Source: Bacillus sp. AFS015802 (GTDB lineage: Bacteria; Bacillota; Bacilli; Bacillales; Bacillaceae_B). Taken from it: DNA of 64,000 nt. Both the position numbers and the translations under genes were made by a program. Below are positions 18,294-27,377 of this stretch, piece after piece. Under the pieces are notes generated by a model that was not told the DNA's origin, did no database searches, and saw only the letters and a list, made by a program, of their open reading frames with translations. Numbering within the stretch: the stretch's first letter is position 1; each line of letters starts with the position of its first letter. The DNA lies in NCBI RefSeq assembly GCF_002561455.1, contig NZ_NTUP01000013.1, positions 233,893 to 297,892 on the forward strand. Direction: 5' to 3'.

Positions 18294-19376
18294 TTACATC
18301 TTGTTTTTTATACGGTAAACATAAGCTAAAATTTCTGCTACGGCCTTGAAAAACTCTTCCGGAACGGCATCTCCGATTTCTGCCGAGTCATAAAGTGAAC
18401 GGGCAAGCGGCCTGTTCTCCACCATGACGATATCATTTTCTCCTGCAATGTATTTTATTTTTTGCGCCATGTAATCGACACCCTTCGCTACGACAAATGG
18501 GGCATCCATTTTATCCTCATCATATTTAAGCGCAATGGCAAAGTGAGTGGGATTGGTGATCACCACGTCTGCCTCCGGGACTTCCTGCATCATCCGCCTC
18601 ATGGCCATCTCCCGCTGCCTTTGCTTAATTTTGGATTTGATGAGGGGGTCCCCTTCAATATTTTTGTGTTCATCCTTCAGATCCTGTTTTGACATCCGGA
18701 TATTCTTTTCGAAATCATATTTCTGATAAAGAAAATCGAAAAGAGATAAAAATAATAAAGCCAGGGAGGCTGCAATCCCCATTTGGACCGTCAGGCTTGC
18801 CATCGTGGTTAACGAATCTCCCACCGATTTAAAGGACAAGCTTAACACCCGGTCGATGTTCATCCAGAGGATGACAAACGTAATGGCCCCTACAAAGGAA
18901 ATTTTCAGTATTGATTTTAATAATTCAACGATTGCCCGTAATGAAAAAATCCTTTTGAATCCTTTGATGGGATCTATTTTCTCCAGTTTAGGCTGTAAAG
19001 GCTCTGTCGTGAACATCACACCCACTTGTATGTAGTTTGAGAATAAGCCGGCAAGGAGTGCAACGAGCATGATGGGACCAAGAAGCAAGGCAATCTCCTT
19101 CATCAGGTCCATCGTGATCACTTGAACGGTATTTTCAGTGAGATCCATGAGCATGTATTCCTGAAACGTTTGATGAAACAAATTAAACACGATATCCCCT
19201 ATATAGGAAGCACTGAAGGTCATAAATAAAAATACAGCTAGAAGAATAATGGCCGTATTGACGTCCTGGCTTTTCGCTGTTTGGCCTTTTTTCCTGGCGT
19301 CTTCCCGTTTTTTCGGGGTTGCTTTTTCTGTCTTCTCCCCGCTGAAATACTGTAGGTCTAATGATAGCCACTGCAA
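18294..19376 (-). CDS. flhB: Flagellar export switch protein FlhB
   Basis: Export-gate protein that changes specificity from rod/hook to filament substrates after self-cleavage. It has four membrane segments (about 25-210) followed by a cytoplasmic domain with the autocleavage motif NPTH in VVITNPTHFAIALKY. A start at 19391 would place the ribosome site inside the gene. GGAGG with an eight-base spacer selects the TTG at 19376, giving MQWLSLDLQYFSGEKTEKATPKK and 360 residues, the B. subtilis length. One base separates it from the fliR stop. Confidence 0.94.
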   Translation of the reverse strand: MQWLSLDLQYFSGEKTEKATPKKREDARKKGQTAKSQDVNTAIILLAVFLFMTFSASYIGDIVFNLFHQTFQEYMLMDLTENTVQVITMDLMKEIALLLGPIMLVALLAGLFSNYIQVGVMFTTEPLQPKLEKIDPIKGFKRIFSLRAIVELLKSILKISFVGAITFVILWMNIDRVLSLSFKSVGDSLTTMASLTVQMGIAASLALLFLSLFDFLYQKYDFEKNIRMSKQDLKDEHKNIEGDPLIKSKIKQRQREMAMRRMMQEVPEADVVITNPTHFAIALKYDEDKMDAPFVVAKGVDYMAQKIKYIAGENDIVMVENRPLARSLYDSAEIGDAVPEEFFKAVAEILAYVYRIKNKM

Positions 19377-19377
19377 T

Positions 19378-20154
19378 TTATGTGCCTCCAATAATTTTCA
19401 TTAAATCTCTCATGGTTACAAACATCATTTCAAACAACTGCTGCATGACAGCAAACGTAACCCCCATGACAATGAATAATACGATAAATGCCACGGCAAT
19501 CTTAATGGGAAACCCCACGACAAAGACATTCAGCTGGGGGACGGTCCGGGCCACGATCCCAAGAGCCACGTCTACCAGGAATAATGTAGCTACTACGGGA
19601 ATGGACATCTGAAAAGCGATGATGAACATGGAATTAAAAGCCGTGATGACATAATCGGCCAGGTTCTCATTTCCAAATGGAATCCATGGACGATCGATGG
19701 GAATCAATTGATAACTGTAAAAAATGCCATCGAGCAGTAAATGATGCCCATTTATGGCGAGCAATAACAGCAGGGCGAAAGTATACAAATATTGTCCCGT
19801 CAATGGACTCTGGGCCCCCGTTTGTGGATCGATCACGTTGGCAATGGCAAAACCCATTTGAAAGTCGATGAATCCCCCCGCTATCTGAATGGCCGTCACG
19901 ATCATGTAGGCAACAAAACCGATCAACAGACCGACCATGGCTTCCTTCATGATTAATAGAAAGTATTGTCCGTTGATGTCAAATGCCTTTGAGTCAATCG
20001 TATAATACATCACCCAGGAGAGAACCACTGAAAATGCAATTCGATGCTGTGCAGGTATATTCCGGTATGAAAATAAGGGCATCGTGACAAAAAAAGCCGA
20101 AACCCTTACAAATACAAGGAGATAAACCGATAGAATAGGAACCAGTTCTTCCAT
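19378..20154 (-). CDS. fliR: Flagellar export protein FliR
   Basis: Core component of the FliPQR export channel. The 258 residues are almost wholly hydrophobic, with about six to seven membrane segments, and include the family pattern GGFIDFQMGFAIANVIDPQTG near residue 90 and DVALGIVARTVPQLNVF near 190. It lies four bases after fliQ and one base before flhB. Confidence 0.95.
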   Translation of the reverse strand: MEELVPILSVYLLVFVRVSAFFVTMPLFSYRNIPAQHRIAFSVVLSWVMYYTIDSKAFDINGQYFLLIMKEAMVGLLIGFVAYMIVTAIQIAGGFIDFQMGFAIANVIDPQTGAQSPLTGQYLYTFALLLLLAINGHHLLLDGIFYSYQLIPIDRPWIPFGNENLADYVITAFNSMFIIAFQMSIPVVATLFLVDVALGIVARTVPQLNVFVVGFPIKIAVAFIVLFIVMGVTFAVMQQLFEMMFVTMRDLMKIIGGT

Positions 20155-20158
20155 CCTC

Positions 20159-20428
20159 TTAGCCTACGAACCTTGTTAAATCTGAAAAAATCTGTGATGT
20201 ATACGTCACAAGCTTTGTTAACATCCATGGCCCAAAGAAGACGATGCCGATCATCACGGCAACAATTTTCGGAATGAACGCAAGGGTCTGTTCTTGTATT
20301 TGTGTCGTCGCCTGGAAAATACTGACGATCAACCCGACGACAAGGGCCAACAGCAGCAGCGGGCCCGATACGATGAGGGTAACGTAGATTCCCCTCTCTG
20401 CTATAGCAATTACGGATTCAGCATTCAT
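20159..20428 (-). CDS. fliQ: Flagellar export protein FliQ
   Basis: Small channel subunit of FliPQR. The 89 residues form two hydrophobic hairpin helices (about 15-38 and 52-76) separated by the conserved QATTQIQEQTLAFIPK loop. It sits between fliP and fliR in the order fliP-fliQ-fliR-flhB-flhA. Confidence 0.96.
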   Translation of the reverse strand: MNAESVIAIAERGIYVTLIVSGPLLLLALVVGLIVSIFQATTQIQEQTLAFIPKIVAVMIGIVFFGPWMLTKLVTYTSQIFSDLTRFVG

Positions 20429-20442
20429 TGAAACTCACCTAC

Positions 20443-21108
20443 TTAAAAGCTTTGTAAAAGAGATTTTATTACTAAATACCAGCCATCCACTAACACAAAC
20501 AATAAAATCTTGAACGGCAGGGATATCATGACAGGGGGCAGCATCATCATACCCATGGACATCAAGACACTCGCTACGACCATATCGATGACCAAAAATG
20601 GGATAAAAATCATAAATCCTATCTGAAAAGCCGTCTTGATCTCACTCAATGCGAAAGCCGGCACTAAGGATGTTAGAGGAATATCTTTCACTGATGCGGG
20701 ACGCTCTGCCCCTGAATATTCCAGAAACAATTCCAGATCCTTCTGTCTCGTCTGCTTACTCATAAATTCTTTAAAGGGAATCGAAGCTTTCGTGTATGCT
20801 TCTTCCAGATTGATCTCTTCGTTAAATAGAGGTGTCAATGCTTCATCATTCACCTCTTGAAAAGTAGGAGCCATGATAAAGAATGTCAGAAATAAAGAAA
20901 GTCCGATCAATACCTGATTCGGAGGCATTTGCTGAGTGGCAAGGGACGTGCGGACAAAAGACAGGACGATCATGATCCGGGTGAAGGATGTCATTAAGAT
21001 CAGAATACTCGGTGCCAGTGATAAGACAGTAAATAATAATAGCAGCTTAACACTTGTCGACACATTATCAGCAGAACTGCTATTAAAAAACTCCATGAAT
21101 TCATTCAT
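20443..21108 (-). CDS. fliP: Flagellar export protein FliP
   Basis: Founding subunit of the export channel. The 221 residues show FliP signatures: LTSFTRIMIVLSF-type and TQQMPPNQVLIGLSLFLTFF early, then AFALSEIKTAFQIGFMIF and VVASVLMSMGMMMLPPV in the C-terminal half. Four membrane segments are visible. It overlaps the upstream fliO/fliZ gene by eight bases. Confidence 0.95.
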   Translation of the reverse strand: MNEFMEFFNSSSADNVSTSVKLLLLFTVLSLAPSILILMTSFTRIMIVLSFVRTSLATQQMPPNQVLIGLSLFLTFFIMAPTFQEVNDEALTPLFNEEINLEEAYTKASIPFKEFMSKQTRQKDLELFLEYSGAERPASVKDIPLTSLVPAFALSEIKTAFQIGFMIFIPFLVIDMVVASVLMSMGMMMLPPVMISLPFKILLFVLVDGWYLVIKSLLQSF

Positions 21109-21739
21109 CTGAATGATTCCCCTTATTTTTTAACTCCTCGAGCATCTTTTTTCTTCCCTTGTTCATTTCCTCGAGCTGGGATTTGAATTGCGCTTGAAAC
21201 GAGCTCGGAGCCTTTTCGGGAGAAGAGCCTTTGACCCTGGTCAACAAGCTTGATACCGCAGATTTAGCATCGGGGTATTGGGATTCCTCATAATAGGAAA
21301 GAATCTCTTCTTTTTCACTTTCATCCCTTACCTCTTTCAAAAGCTGAATATCTTCACCCACACCTAATACGAGCACCTGTTTGCCTACCTTCACTATCTG
21401 CACGGAACGGTTCCCACCAAGGGGGGCTCCGCCTAAATGATTGATTAATTTTGTTTGTTGGAAGGATCTTCCTTTTTGATTAATAAACTTTAATAGAAAA
21501 TATATGAGTGCTACTACAAAGACAAGAGCGACGATCATCTTTAGGTAATCGACAAACGTGACGGAAGTGGCAAGTCCTGATTCAGAACCTTCCACTTCAT
21601 TCGTTTGCTGCCCCTCGCACTTATCTGGATGCTCAATGCAGTCTTTCACATTATTCACTTCAGCAAATGCTGTCAGATCCCCGGCCGCTGCCGTGATGAT
21701 GAATAGCATCATACCTAATAGAATTTGAAACTTTTTCAA
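21101..21739 (-). CDS. fliO: Flagellar biosynthesis protein FliO (FliZ)
   Basis: Membrane protein that stabilises assembly of the FliP ring; the Bacillus gene is usually called fliZ. The 212 residues begin with a signal-like segment (about 4-27), continue with a polar stretch holding DCIEHPDKCEG with two cysteines, and then one membrane helix (about 64-84). The cytoplasmic FliO domain (LGGAPLGGNRSVQIVKVG) follows, and the tail is charged. It lies between cheY and fliP, as in B. subtilis. Confidence 0.9.
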   Translation of the reverse strand: MKKFQILLGMMLFIITAAAGDLTAFAEVNNVKDCIEHPDKCEGQQTNEVEGSESGLATSVTFVDYLKMIVALVFVVALIYFLLKFINQKGRSFQQTKLINHLGGAPLGGNRSVQIVKVGKQVLVLGVGEDIQLLKEVRDESEKEEILSYYEESQYPDAKSAVSSLLTRVKGSSPEKAPSSFQAQFKSQLEEMNKGRKKMLEELKNKGNHSDE

Positions 21740-21764
21740 TCACATGCACCTTCTTATTGATCTG

Positions 21765-22127
21765 TTAGCTTAATGCTTTCTGGATTGCTTCAATGACACG
21801 ATCTGCCTGGAATGGTTTCACGATAAAGTCCTTCGCCCCGGCTTGAATGGCATCGATGACCATGGCTTGTTGTCCCATGGCTGAACACATGATAATTTTC
21901 GCACCGGCATCGATCGCCTTGATTTCCTTCAAGGCTGCTATTCCATCTTTTTCAGGCATCGTAATATCCATGGTGACAAGGTCCGGTTTTAACTCCTTGT
22001 ATTTATCCACAGCCTGACTTCCATCCGCTGCTTCCCCGACTACATCAAACCCATTTTTCGTCAGGATATCCTTAATCATCATTCTCATAAAGGCTGCATC
22101 ATCTACGATTAAAATTTTATTCGCCAT
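21765..22127 (-). CDS. cheY: Chemotaxis response regulator CheY
   Basis: Single-domain receiver. In Bacillus CheY-P binds FliM/FliY and promotes smooth swimming. Acidic pocket DD at residues 9-10, phospho-acceptor Asp54 in VTMDITMP, Ser/Thr switch in MCSAMG and Lys in FIVKPF are all present. An earlier ATG at 22136 touches the GGAGG site. MANKILIVDDAAF at 22127 has a nine-base spacer and gives the family length of 120. Confidence 0.96.
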   Translation of the reverse strand: MANKILIVDDAAFMRMMIKDILTKNGFDVVGEAADGSQAVDKYKELKPDLVTMDITMPEKDGIAALKEIKAIDAGAKIIMCSAMGQQAMVIDAIQAGAKDFIVKPFQADRVIEAIQKALS

Positions 22128-22163
22128 TACCCTCATCCTCCATCATCTAATTAGAAATACTTC

Positions 22164-23321
22164 TTATTTTAGTTTTTTTATGCGATCACTTTGACTTACG
22201 ATATCTGTGATCCTGACACCAAAGTTCTCGTCGATGACTACGACTTCACCTTTAGCCATCAACTGGCTGTTCACAAGGATGTCCACCGGCTCTCCCGCTA
22301 ACTTATCAAGCTCGATGATCGAGCCTGATGATAATTCCAGGATGTCTCTGACAGATCGATTTGTTCTTCCAAGTTCCACTGTCACTTGAAGCGGAATATC
22401 CAACAGCATATTTAAATTTTTGGTCTCTTGTTGACCAAGAGTGGCAGGCTCAAAGCTAGAGAAGGAGGCAGGCTGTACATTTACAGGTTCAGAGAATCCC
22501 CCGTGTCCTCCCAGATGCTGAGGCTGTGATGGCTGAGAGTTGGTCGTCGTTTCCACACCATATTCCGGTTCAGGATCAGCTTTTGGTGCCTCCATACCCG
22601 GAGCGGACGTTGCCGCCACTTCCTCCGTGGCACTTCCATTCATTAATTCATCTACAAGACTTCTAGCAAAGGAGAGCGGTAGGAGCTGCATAATATTAGA
22701 ATCGATAAGATCCCCAATTTTCAATGAAAACGATACCTTTACCAGCAGGTCTTGATCCGGAAGATTCTCTTCTCCTTCACCTTGTGGGATATACATGAGA
22801 TCAATGGTTGGCGGTGATATATCGACTTTCTTGCTGAATACAGTCGACATGGATGTAGCGGCGGATCCCATCATCTGATTCATGGCCTCTTGTACAGCAC
22901 TGAGCTGAATCTCACCCAGTTCACCAGATGGATTTCTGCCATCACCACCGAGCATCAAATCAGCAATGATCGACGCATCCGATTGTTTGATCACCAGCAA
23001 ATTCACCCCCGAGAACCCTTCGGTATATTGAACCTGTATGGCTACATAGGGATGAGGAAATTCCTCTTCTAAATAGTTCTTGTTAATTATGGTTACTTTA
23101 GGGGTCGTTATTTCTACCTTCTGGTTCAGTAAAGTGGATAGTGCAGTTGCAGAACTTCCAAAAGAAATGTTCCCAATTTCCCCTAAAGCATCTTCTTCCA
23201 TGGAGCTGATGTAATCACTCATATTTATCTCTTTACGGCCTTCTATTTCCTCTTCAGGCTCTGCAGAACCGCGAAGCAACGCATCTATTTCATCTTGAGA
23301 TAACATGTCATCACTCATCAT
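22164..23321 (-). CDS. fliY: Flagellar switch protein and CheY-P phosphatase FliY
   Basis: C-ring protein of Firmicutes combining a phosphatase with FliN function. The N-terminus MLSQDEIDALLRG is the CheY-P-binding peptide also seen in FliM. Two CheC-type active-site helices follow (DALGEIGNISFGSSATALS near 50 and SAVQEAMNQMMGSAATSMS near 148), then a Pro/Gln-rich linker (about 230-295) and the C-terminal SpoA/FliN domain (MLLDIPLQVTVELGRT). It overlaps fliM by 11 bases. Confidence 0.95.
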   Translation of the reverse strand: MMSDDMLSQDEIDALLRGSAEPEEEIEGRKEINMSDYISSMEEDALGEIGNISFGSSATALSTLLNQKVEITTPKVTIINKNYLEEEFPHPYVAIQVQYTEGFSGVNLLVIKQSDASIIADLMLGGDGRNPSGELGEIQLSAVQEAMNQMMGSAATSMSTVFSKKVDISPPTIDLMYIPQGEGEENLPDQDLLVKVSFSLKIGDLIDSNIMQLLPLSFARSLVDELMNGSATEEVAATSAPGMEAPKADPEPEYGVETTTNSQPSQPQHLGGHGGFSEPVNVQPASFSSFEPATLGQQETKNLNMLLDIPLQVTVELGRTNRSVRDILELSSGSIIELDKLAGEPVDILVNSQLMAKGEVVVIDENFGVRITDIVSQSDRIKKLK

Positions 23322-24309
23322 CGTCGTCTCCCCCCTTCAACGAATCTAAAATTTGTACTGCCATTTTTTTATTTGATTTACCCGGCTGAGCGGTAAATTT
23401 AGGAATCTCACCCACTTTAATAATTAAAGGGTCATCGATTCGGGAATTCATTTCGATTACATCACCTATCCCTAACATAAGGAATTCCTCAATGGTGATA
23501 TCCGATTGTCCTAATTCAGCCACGATCGGAACTTGTGCTTGTTTGATTCTTCTTTCCAGAAGAGCAGTTTCTTCCGGGTTGCTTTCTTTCCGTTTTGATT
23601 CCATCCAATAACTGCCTGATAATTTCGGAAGAATGGGTTCCAATACCACGTGAGGAATGCAAATATTGATCATTCCACTCGTTTCACCGATCGTTGTATT
23701 CAATGAAATCACCACGACTGTCTCATTTGGAGAGACCATTTGCAGAAACTGAGGGTTCACTTCAAATTCAGCAAAAAGTGGATCAACGTCCACCACTGTG
23801 CTCCAGGCCTCCCTTAGATTCTCAAACGCCTTTTCAAATAATTGACTCATGATCCTCGTCTCGATTTCTGTCAAACTCTCGACTTTATTGACACTGACCC
23901 CTCTACCACCCATGACGCGATCCATCATGGAATACGCAATATTCGGGTTGATTTCCATCAGGATCCTTCCATCCAACGGAGGCAGTTCATAGACATTCAA
24001 AATCGTCATTTTCGGAACGGAACGTATGAATTCCTCATATGGGATTTGATCAGCAGAAGCTACGTTAATTTGAACATATGTCCTTAACTGAGCAGAGAAA
24101 TACGTGGTTAAAATCCTTGCGAAGTTCTCATGTATCCTTGTTAAACTCCTGATCTGATCTTTTGAAAACCGTAACGCCCTCTTGAAATCATATACTTTGA
24201 CTTTTTTTTCTTCTTCTTCTTTTTTGAAATCATCCGCGCTCATCTCCCCAGTATTGAGGGCAGATAATAGAGCATCTATTTCACTTTGAGACAGAATTTC
24301 GCTTGCCAT
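23311..24309 (-). CDS. fliM: Flagellar switch protein FliM
   Basis: C-ring switch component that binds CheY-P through its N-terminal ILSQSEIDALLSAL peptide. A middle CheC-like domain without phosphatase residues and the GGRGVSVNKV loop follow, with a C-terminal SpoA domain (about 255-325). 332 residues. The acidic tail GGDDDDE encodes the ribosome site of the overlapping fliY. Confidence 0.95.
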   Translation of the reverse strand: MASEILSQSEIDALLSALNTGEMSADDFKKEEEEKKVKVYDFKRALRFSKDQIRSLTRIHENFARILTTYFSAQLRTYVQINVASADQIPYEEFIRSVPKMTILNVYELPPLDGRILMEINPNIAYSMMDRVMGGRGVSVNKVESLTEIETRIMSQLFEKAFENLREAWSTVVDVDPLFAEFEVNPQFLQMVSPNETVVVISLNTTIGETSGMINICIPHVVLEPILPKLSGSYWMESKRKESNPEETALLERRIKQAQVPIVAELGQSDITIEEFLMLGIGDVIEMNSRIDDPLIIKVGEIPKFTAQPGKSNKKMAVQILDSLKGGDDDDE

Positions 24310-24343
24310 CCCTTCACCTCCAAACCTTCCGTTATGGGCTGCC

Positions 24344-24769
24344 TTATTGAATCATCATAGAGGTGATATACACTTTTTCTACCGCGCCTTCCTGCATAAG
24401 GGAGTTCACTTTGTCTTTAACCTTAGTCTCGACCAATTCTTTTCCTTTTTTCCCTTGCAGTTGTTCTGCTTTCAATTCTGAAAGCTCTTCTATGATGATA
24501 TTATTCACTTGAAAATCTCTCTTTTCTAATTCTTCCTTCGCTTTTTTACTATCCGTTTGGATTTTAAATGAAATCCGGATAAAGTCATTGCTCATTAAAT
24601 TCGTTGTCGTTTCAGGTATGTCCACCGAGTTTTCTATCACTTCTTCGATGGTAGGATCTTTTGCTTTTTCCTCCCCGGAAAATTTCAGTACAACGACCAG
24701 GGCTATGACACCGACAAGGGTAATGGTCACCAATGAAATCATCATGATGGTTATGGCTTTACTCTTCAA
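24344..24769 (-). CDS. fliL: Flagellar basal body-associated protein FliL
   Basis: Inner-membrane protein around the stator that supports motor torque. The 141 residues have one membrane anchor (about 7-29) and an extracytoplasmic stomatin-like domain ending KVYITSMMIQ. The start is TTG, overlapping the swrD TGA (TTGA), with GGGAGG upstream. Translational coupling to swrD is likely. Confidence 0.92.
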   Translation of the reverse strand: MKSKAITIMMISLVTITLVGVIALVVVLKFSGEEKAKDPTIEEVIENSVDIPETTTNLMSNDFIRISFKIQTDSKKAKEELEKRDFQVNNIIIEELSELKAEQLQGKKGKELVETKVKDKVNSLMQEGAVEKVYITSMMIQ

Positions 24770-24981
24770 CTTGTACTCCCTCCCTCCTGGGCCAGATTAA
24801 GCAGGTTTACTTTTTGAAAGAAGGAAAGTGATAGGGCGTTGACCTCGTGCACCGCTTCTTTCACAACATACCTTCTACCATTTGTTAATAGAATGGTAGT
24901 ATCGGGAAACGCTTCAACTGTTTCTATGTATAGGGCATTTAACGTAAATGATTTACCATTCAATCTGGTCAATGCAATCAT
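24766..24981 (-). CDS. swrD: SwrD (FlbD family) flagellar torque protein
   Basis: Small FlbD-family protein; in B. subtilis SwrD raises flagellar power and swarming. The 71-residue sequence starts MIALTRLNGKSFTLNALYIE, the family signature, and contains ILLTNGRRYVVKE. It overlaps the TTG start of fliL by four bases and follows flgE after a hairpin-containing spacer. Confidence 0.9.
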   Translation of the reverse strand: MIALTRLNGKSFTLNALYIETVEAFPDTTILLTNGRRYVVKEAVHEVNALSLSFFQKVNLLNLAQEGGSTS

Positions 24982-24989
24982 TGGTATTC

Positions 24990-25026
24990 GGGACTGACAT
25001 AACCGTTTGACAGCTTTGTCAGTCCC
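24990..25026 (-). other. Perfect 10-bp hairpin between flgE and swrD
   Basis: GGGACTGACA (24990-24999) and TGTCAGTCCC (25017-25026) form a perfect stem with a 17-base loop. In the transcribed (minus) direction GAATACC follows, with no U-run, so it is unlikely to terminate. It more likely protects or marks a processed 3' end between the early hook genes and the later switch/export genes. Confidence 0.55.
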
Positions 25027-25045
25027 TTCCTCCCTTTTTTAGGAA

Positions 25046-26275
25046 TTAACGTTTCAAGTTTACAAGCTCTTGCAGGATTTCATCAGACGTTGTGATGATA
25101 CGTGTATTTGCCTGGAATCCACGCTGAGCTGTGATCATCTCTGTGAATTCTTCGGATAGATCTACGTTGGACATTTCAAGTGAACCTGACTGGAGTGATC
25201 CCCTTCCCTCTCCGGCAACCCCCTGATTTGGAAGACCTGAGTTATTGGAAGCCTGAAACAGATTATTTCCGGCTTTCGTCAAACCGCCTGGATTGGAAAA
25301 TGTGGCAAGCGCCAACTGACTCAATACTCGTACTTCTCCATTCGAAAATACTCCGTTCACCTCACCGGAAGAACCGATATTGAAGCTTTCCAGATATCCT
25401 TCTGAGTTTCCATCAACCGTATCGACATTCGCGGAGGAGGAGCTGTCAAACTGAGTGATTTTAGAAAAGTCCAAATCTATCGTTTGACTCGGGTTTGCCC
25501 CTGTTGAATTATTTAATGTGATTGGAAAAGGCACATAGCCTGAAGCCGGTGATTGCACTTTCCCGGCGTTGTCAAAAGTGATTGTTGTATTCTCGTTGAC
25601 GGTTACTCCCGGAGTCAAACTGGATACAGTAGCATTCCATTGATTTAAACCTGTCTTCTCCATCAAGATTTTCAAACTAATGTCCTGCCCCAACGAATCT
25701 TTCACTTTTGTCTCTAATTCTACTTGAGTATTATTAGGTGCACTGGACTTCAAGTTACCATTATAAGCAGCGACACTAGTGGCTTGAGGAGCCATTGTAG
25801 TATTGGTATCGATCTTGATATCAGCAGTACCGCTCTTATTGACAACACCACTTGCATCGACTGGATAACCCTGCACAAGATTCCCCTGACCTGTCACCAG
25901 ATTTCCGTTTGAATCCAGGTAGAAATTCCCGGCACGGGTGAACATTTCGTTATTTCCTTGTCTGACAACGAAGTATCCATCTCCAGAAATGGCGACATCC
26001 AATGAGCGTCCAGTAGTCTGGAGGCTTCCCTGGGTCTGGATAGTATCAATGGATGATAGGGAGGATCCAAGCCCAACTTGTTTGGCATTTTGTCCTCCAC
26101 GGTCAGCAGTTGCCCTGCTGGCACCGGAAACGGTTTGGTTCATGAGATCCTGGAACGTCACACGGCCTTTTTTGTATCCGTACGTATTCACATTGGCGAT
26201 ATTATTACCGATAACATCCAATTTCGTTTGAAAGTTTTTCATTCCACTTATACCTGAATACATTGAACGTAGCAT
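25046..26275 (-). CDS. flgE: Flagellar hook protein FlgE
   Basis: Structural subunit of the hook. The N-terminal rod/hook motif is visible (MLRSMYSGISGMKNFQTKLD, then GNNIANVNTYGYKK), as is the C-terminal counterpart SNVDLSEEFTEMITAQRGFQANTRIITTSDE. Between them is a long beta-rich domain (about 150-320) of hook type. At 409 residues it is too long for distal-rod FlgG and also longer than the B. subtilis hook protein of about 264 residues, so a bulkier surface domain is inferred. Confidence 0.92.
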   Translation of the reverse strand: MLRSMYSGISGMKNFQTKLDVIGNNIANVNTYGYKKGRVTFQDLMNQTVSGASRATADRGGQNAKQVGLGSSLSSIDTIQTQGSLQTTGRSLDVAISGDGYFVVRQGNNEMFTRAGNFYLDSNGNLVTGQGNLVQGYPVDASGVVNKSGTADIKIDTNTTMAPQATSVAAYNGNLKSSAPNNTQVELETKVKDSLGQDISLKILMEKTGLNQWNATVSSLTPGVTVNENTTITFDNAGKVQSPASGYVPFPITLNNSTGANPSQTIDLDFSKITQFDSSSSANVDTVDGNSEGYLESFNIGSSGEVNGVFSNGEVRVLSQLALATFSNPGGLTKAGNNLFQASNNSGLPNQGVAGEGRGSLQSGSLEMSNVDLSEEFTEMITAQRGFQANTRIITTSDEILQELVNLKR

Positions 26276-26347
26276 GAATTTTTTCCCCTTTCGTATGAGC
26301 TGCTTCTGTCATTCCGCAGCGTTTAGGCTTCCTTCTTCAGGTCCGGC

Positions 26348-26728
26348 CTATGAATCGATCAATATGGTTCCGTTTATATTAGTAAAAATTTGAGTTTGGG
26401 CTTCTTCACGGTCCATTGCCGTGATCACCGTTCGGTTTTTCGCACTTACAATCAATGCGGCATCCTTCAGTATCACCAGAGAATCCTGTACACCCTTTGT
26501 TTTAGCTTCATTCACTTTCTCCCCGATCTTCTCCCAGGTTTCAGGAGGAATGGAGATTCCTCGTTGTTCCATTCTTGTCCTTGCATGTTTACTGACCTGT
26601 AAGTGCTGAACCGCTTTGTCCAATTGGTCTTGAAATGAGGTAGATGGACGGGTAGTTGGTTTTGCTGCCTTAGTATGATAATTGGGCGTAATAGGTTGCG
26701 GTGAACGATGAAAGAATGTCTTTTCCAT
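26348..26728 (-). CDS. Flagellar operon protein, TIGR02530 family
   Basis: Small protein of unknown function found in flagellar operons of many Firmicutes between flgD and flgE. The 126 residues begin with a disordered Pro/Thr-rich stretch (1-45). A conserved part follows: VSKHARTRMEQRGI, ETWEKIGEKVNEAKTKGVQDSLVIL, and a C-terminal AKNRTVITAMDREEAQTQIFTNINGTILID. There is no signal or membrane segment. B. subtilis lacks it at this position as far as I recall. A role with the hook cap or hook length is inferred from position only. Confidence 0.8.
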   Translation of the reverse strand: MEKTFFHRSPQPITPNYHTKAAKPTTRPSTSFQDQLDKAVQHLQVSKHARTRMEQRGISIPPETWEKIGEKVNEAKTKGVQDSLVILKDAALIVSAKNRTVITAMDREEAQTQIFTNINGTILIDS

Positions 26729-26739
26729 ACAACCACTCC

Positions 26740-27369
26740 CTAAGATTCAATCTTCATTAAACGATCACTGGAAACTTTCTCTCCATCTTCTGTATGAACC
26801 CAGATTTGTGAATCTTTCTTAGAAACGGACTGGACCACCCCGCTCACTTCTCCTTCTTCTCCACTCCAGGTTACTTTCTTCCCAATCAACATGGATGCAC
26901 TTACGAGAGAAGAATCCCCGCTTCCGGTTGTATTCACTTGAGATATATTCCCTGGGCTCAAGATCGTCCCATCCTCCATGATGAATTCGACGGAGTCCCC
27001 TTTGAAACGGACACCTTTAACGAGTCCTTGCCCTTCTTGTATTTCAGGTGCTGCATCCGAATCAGATTCAGTGATTTTATGCCAGGTCACTTGCTTCCCT
27101 ACAAATTGATTATAAGAAATCAGCTGTGACTGACTTTGATTATCTACAAACTTTTCCATAGTCTTGGTTAGATTGGTCATTTGCTCCAAGGAAGAAAACG
27201 TAGCCATTTGTGCGATAAAGTCTTTGTCCTGCATGGGATTTAAAGGGTCTTGATTTTGCAATTGTGTCATCAGGATTTTGAGGAAATCATCTTTCCCTAA
27301 GATATCCCCCGATGCCTCACGCTTAGCCTGAACGGTGGAATAAAGTAAACTCGGATCTATTTTCGTCAT
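26740..27369 (-). CDS. flgD: Hook assembly scaffolding protein FlgD
   Basis: Forms the hook cap on which FlgE polymerises, then is discarded. The 209 residues show the export-competent N-terminus with LGKDDFLKILMTQLQNQDPLNPM and AQMATFSSLEQMTNL, the family hallmark, followed by beta-rich segments with tandem VGKQVTW and IGKKVTW repeats. It is preceded by fliK and followed by the TIGR02530 gene. Confidence 0.95.
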   Translation of the reverse strand: MTKIDPSLLYSTVQAKREASGDILGKDDFLKILMTQLQNQDPLNPMQDKDFIAQMATFSSLEQMTNLTKTMEKFVDNQSQSQLISYNQFVGKQVTWHKITESDSDAAPEIQEGQGLVKGVRFKGDSVEFIMEDGTILSPGNISQVNTTGSGDSSLVSASMLIGKKVTWSGEEGEVSGVVQSVSKKDSQIWVHTEDGEKVSSDRLMKIES

Positions 27370-27377
27370 ATCATCAC

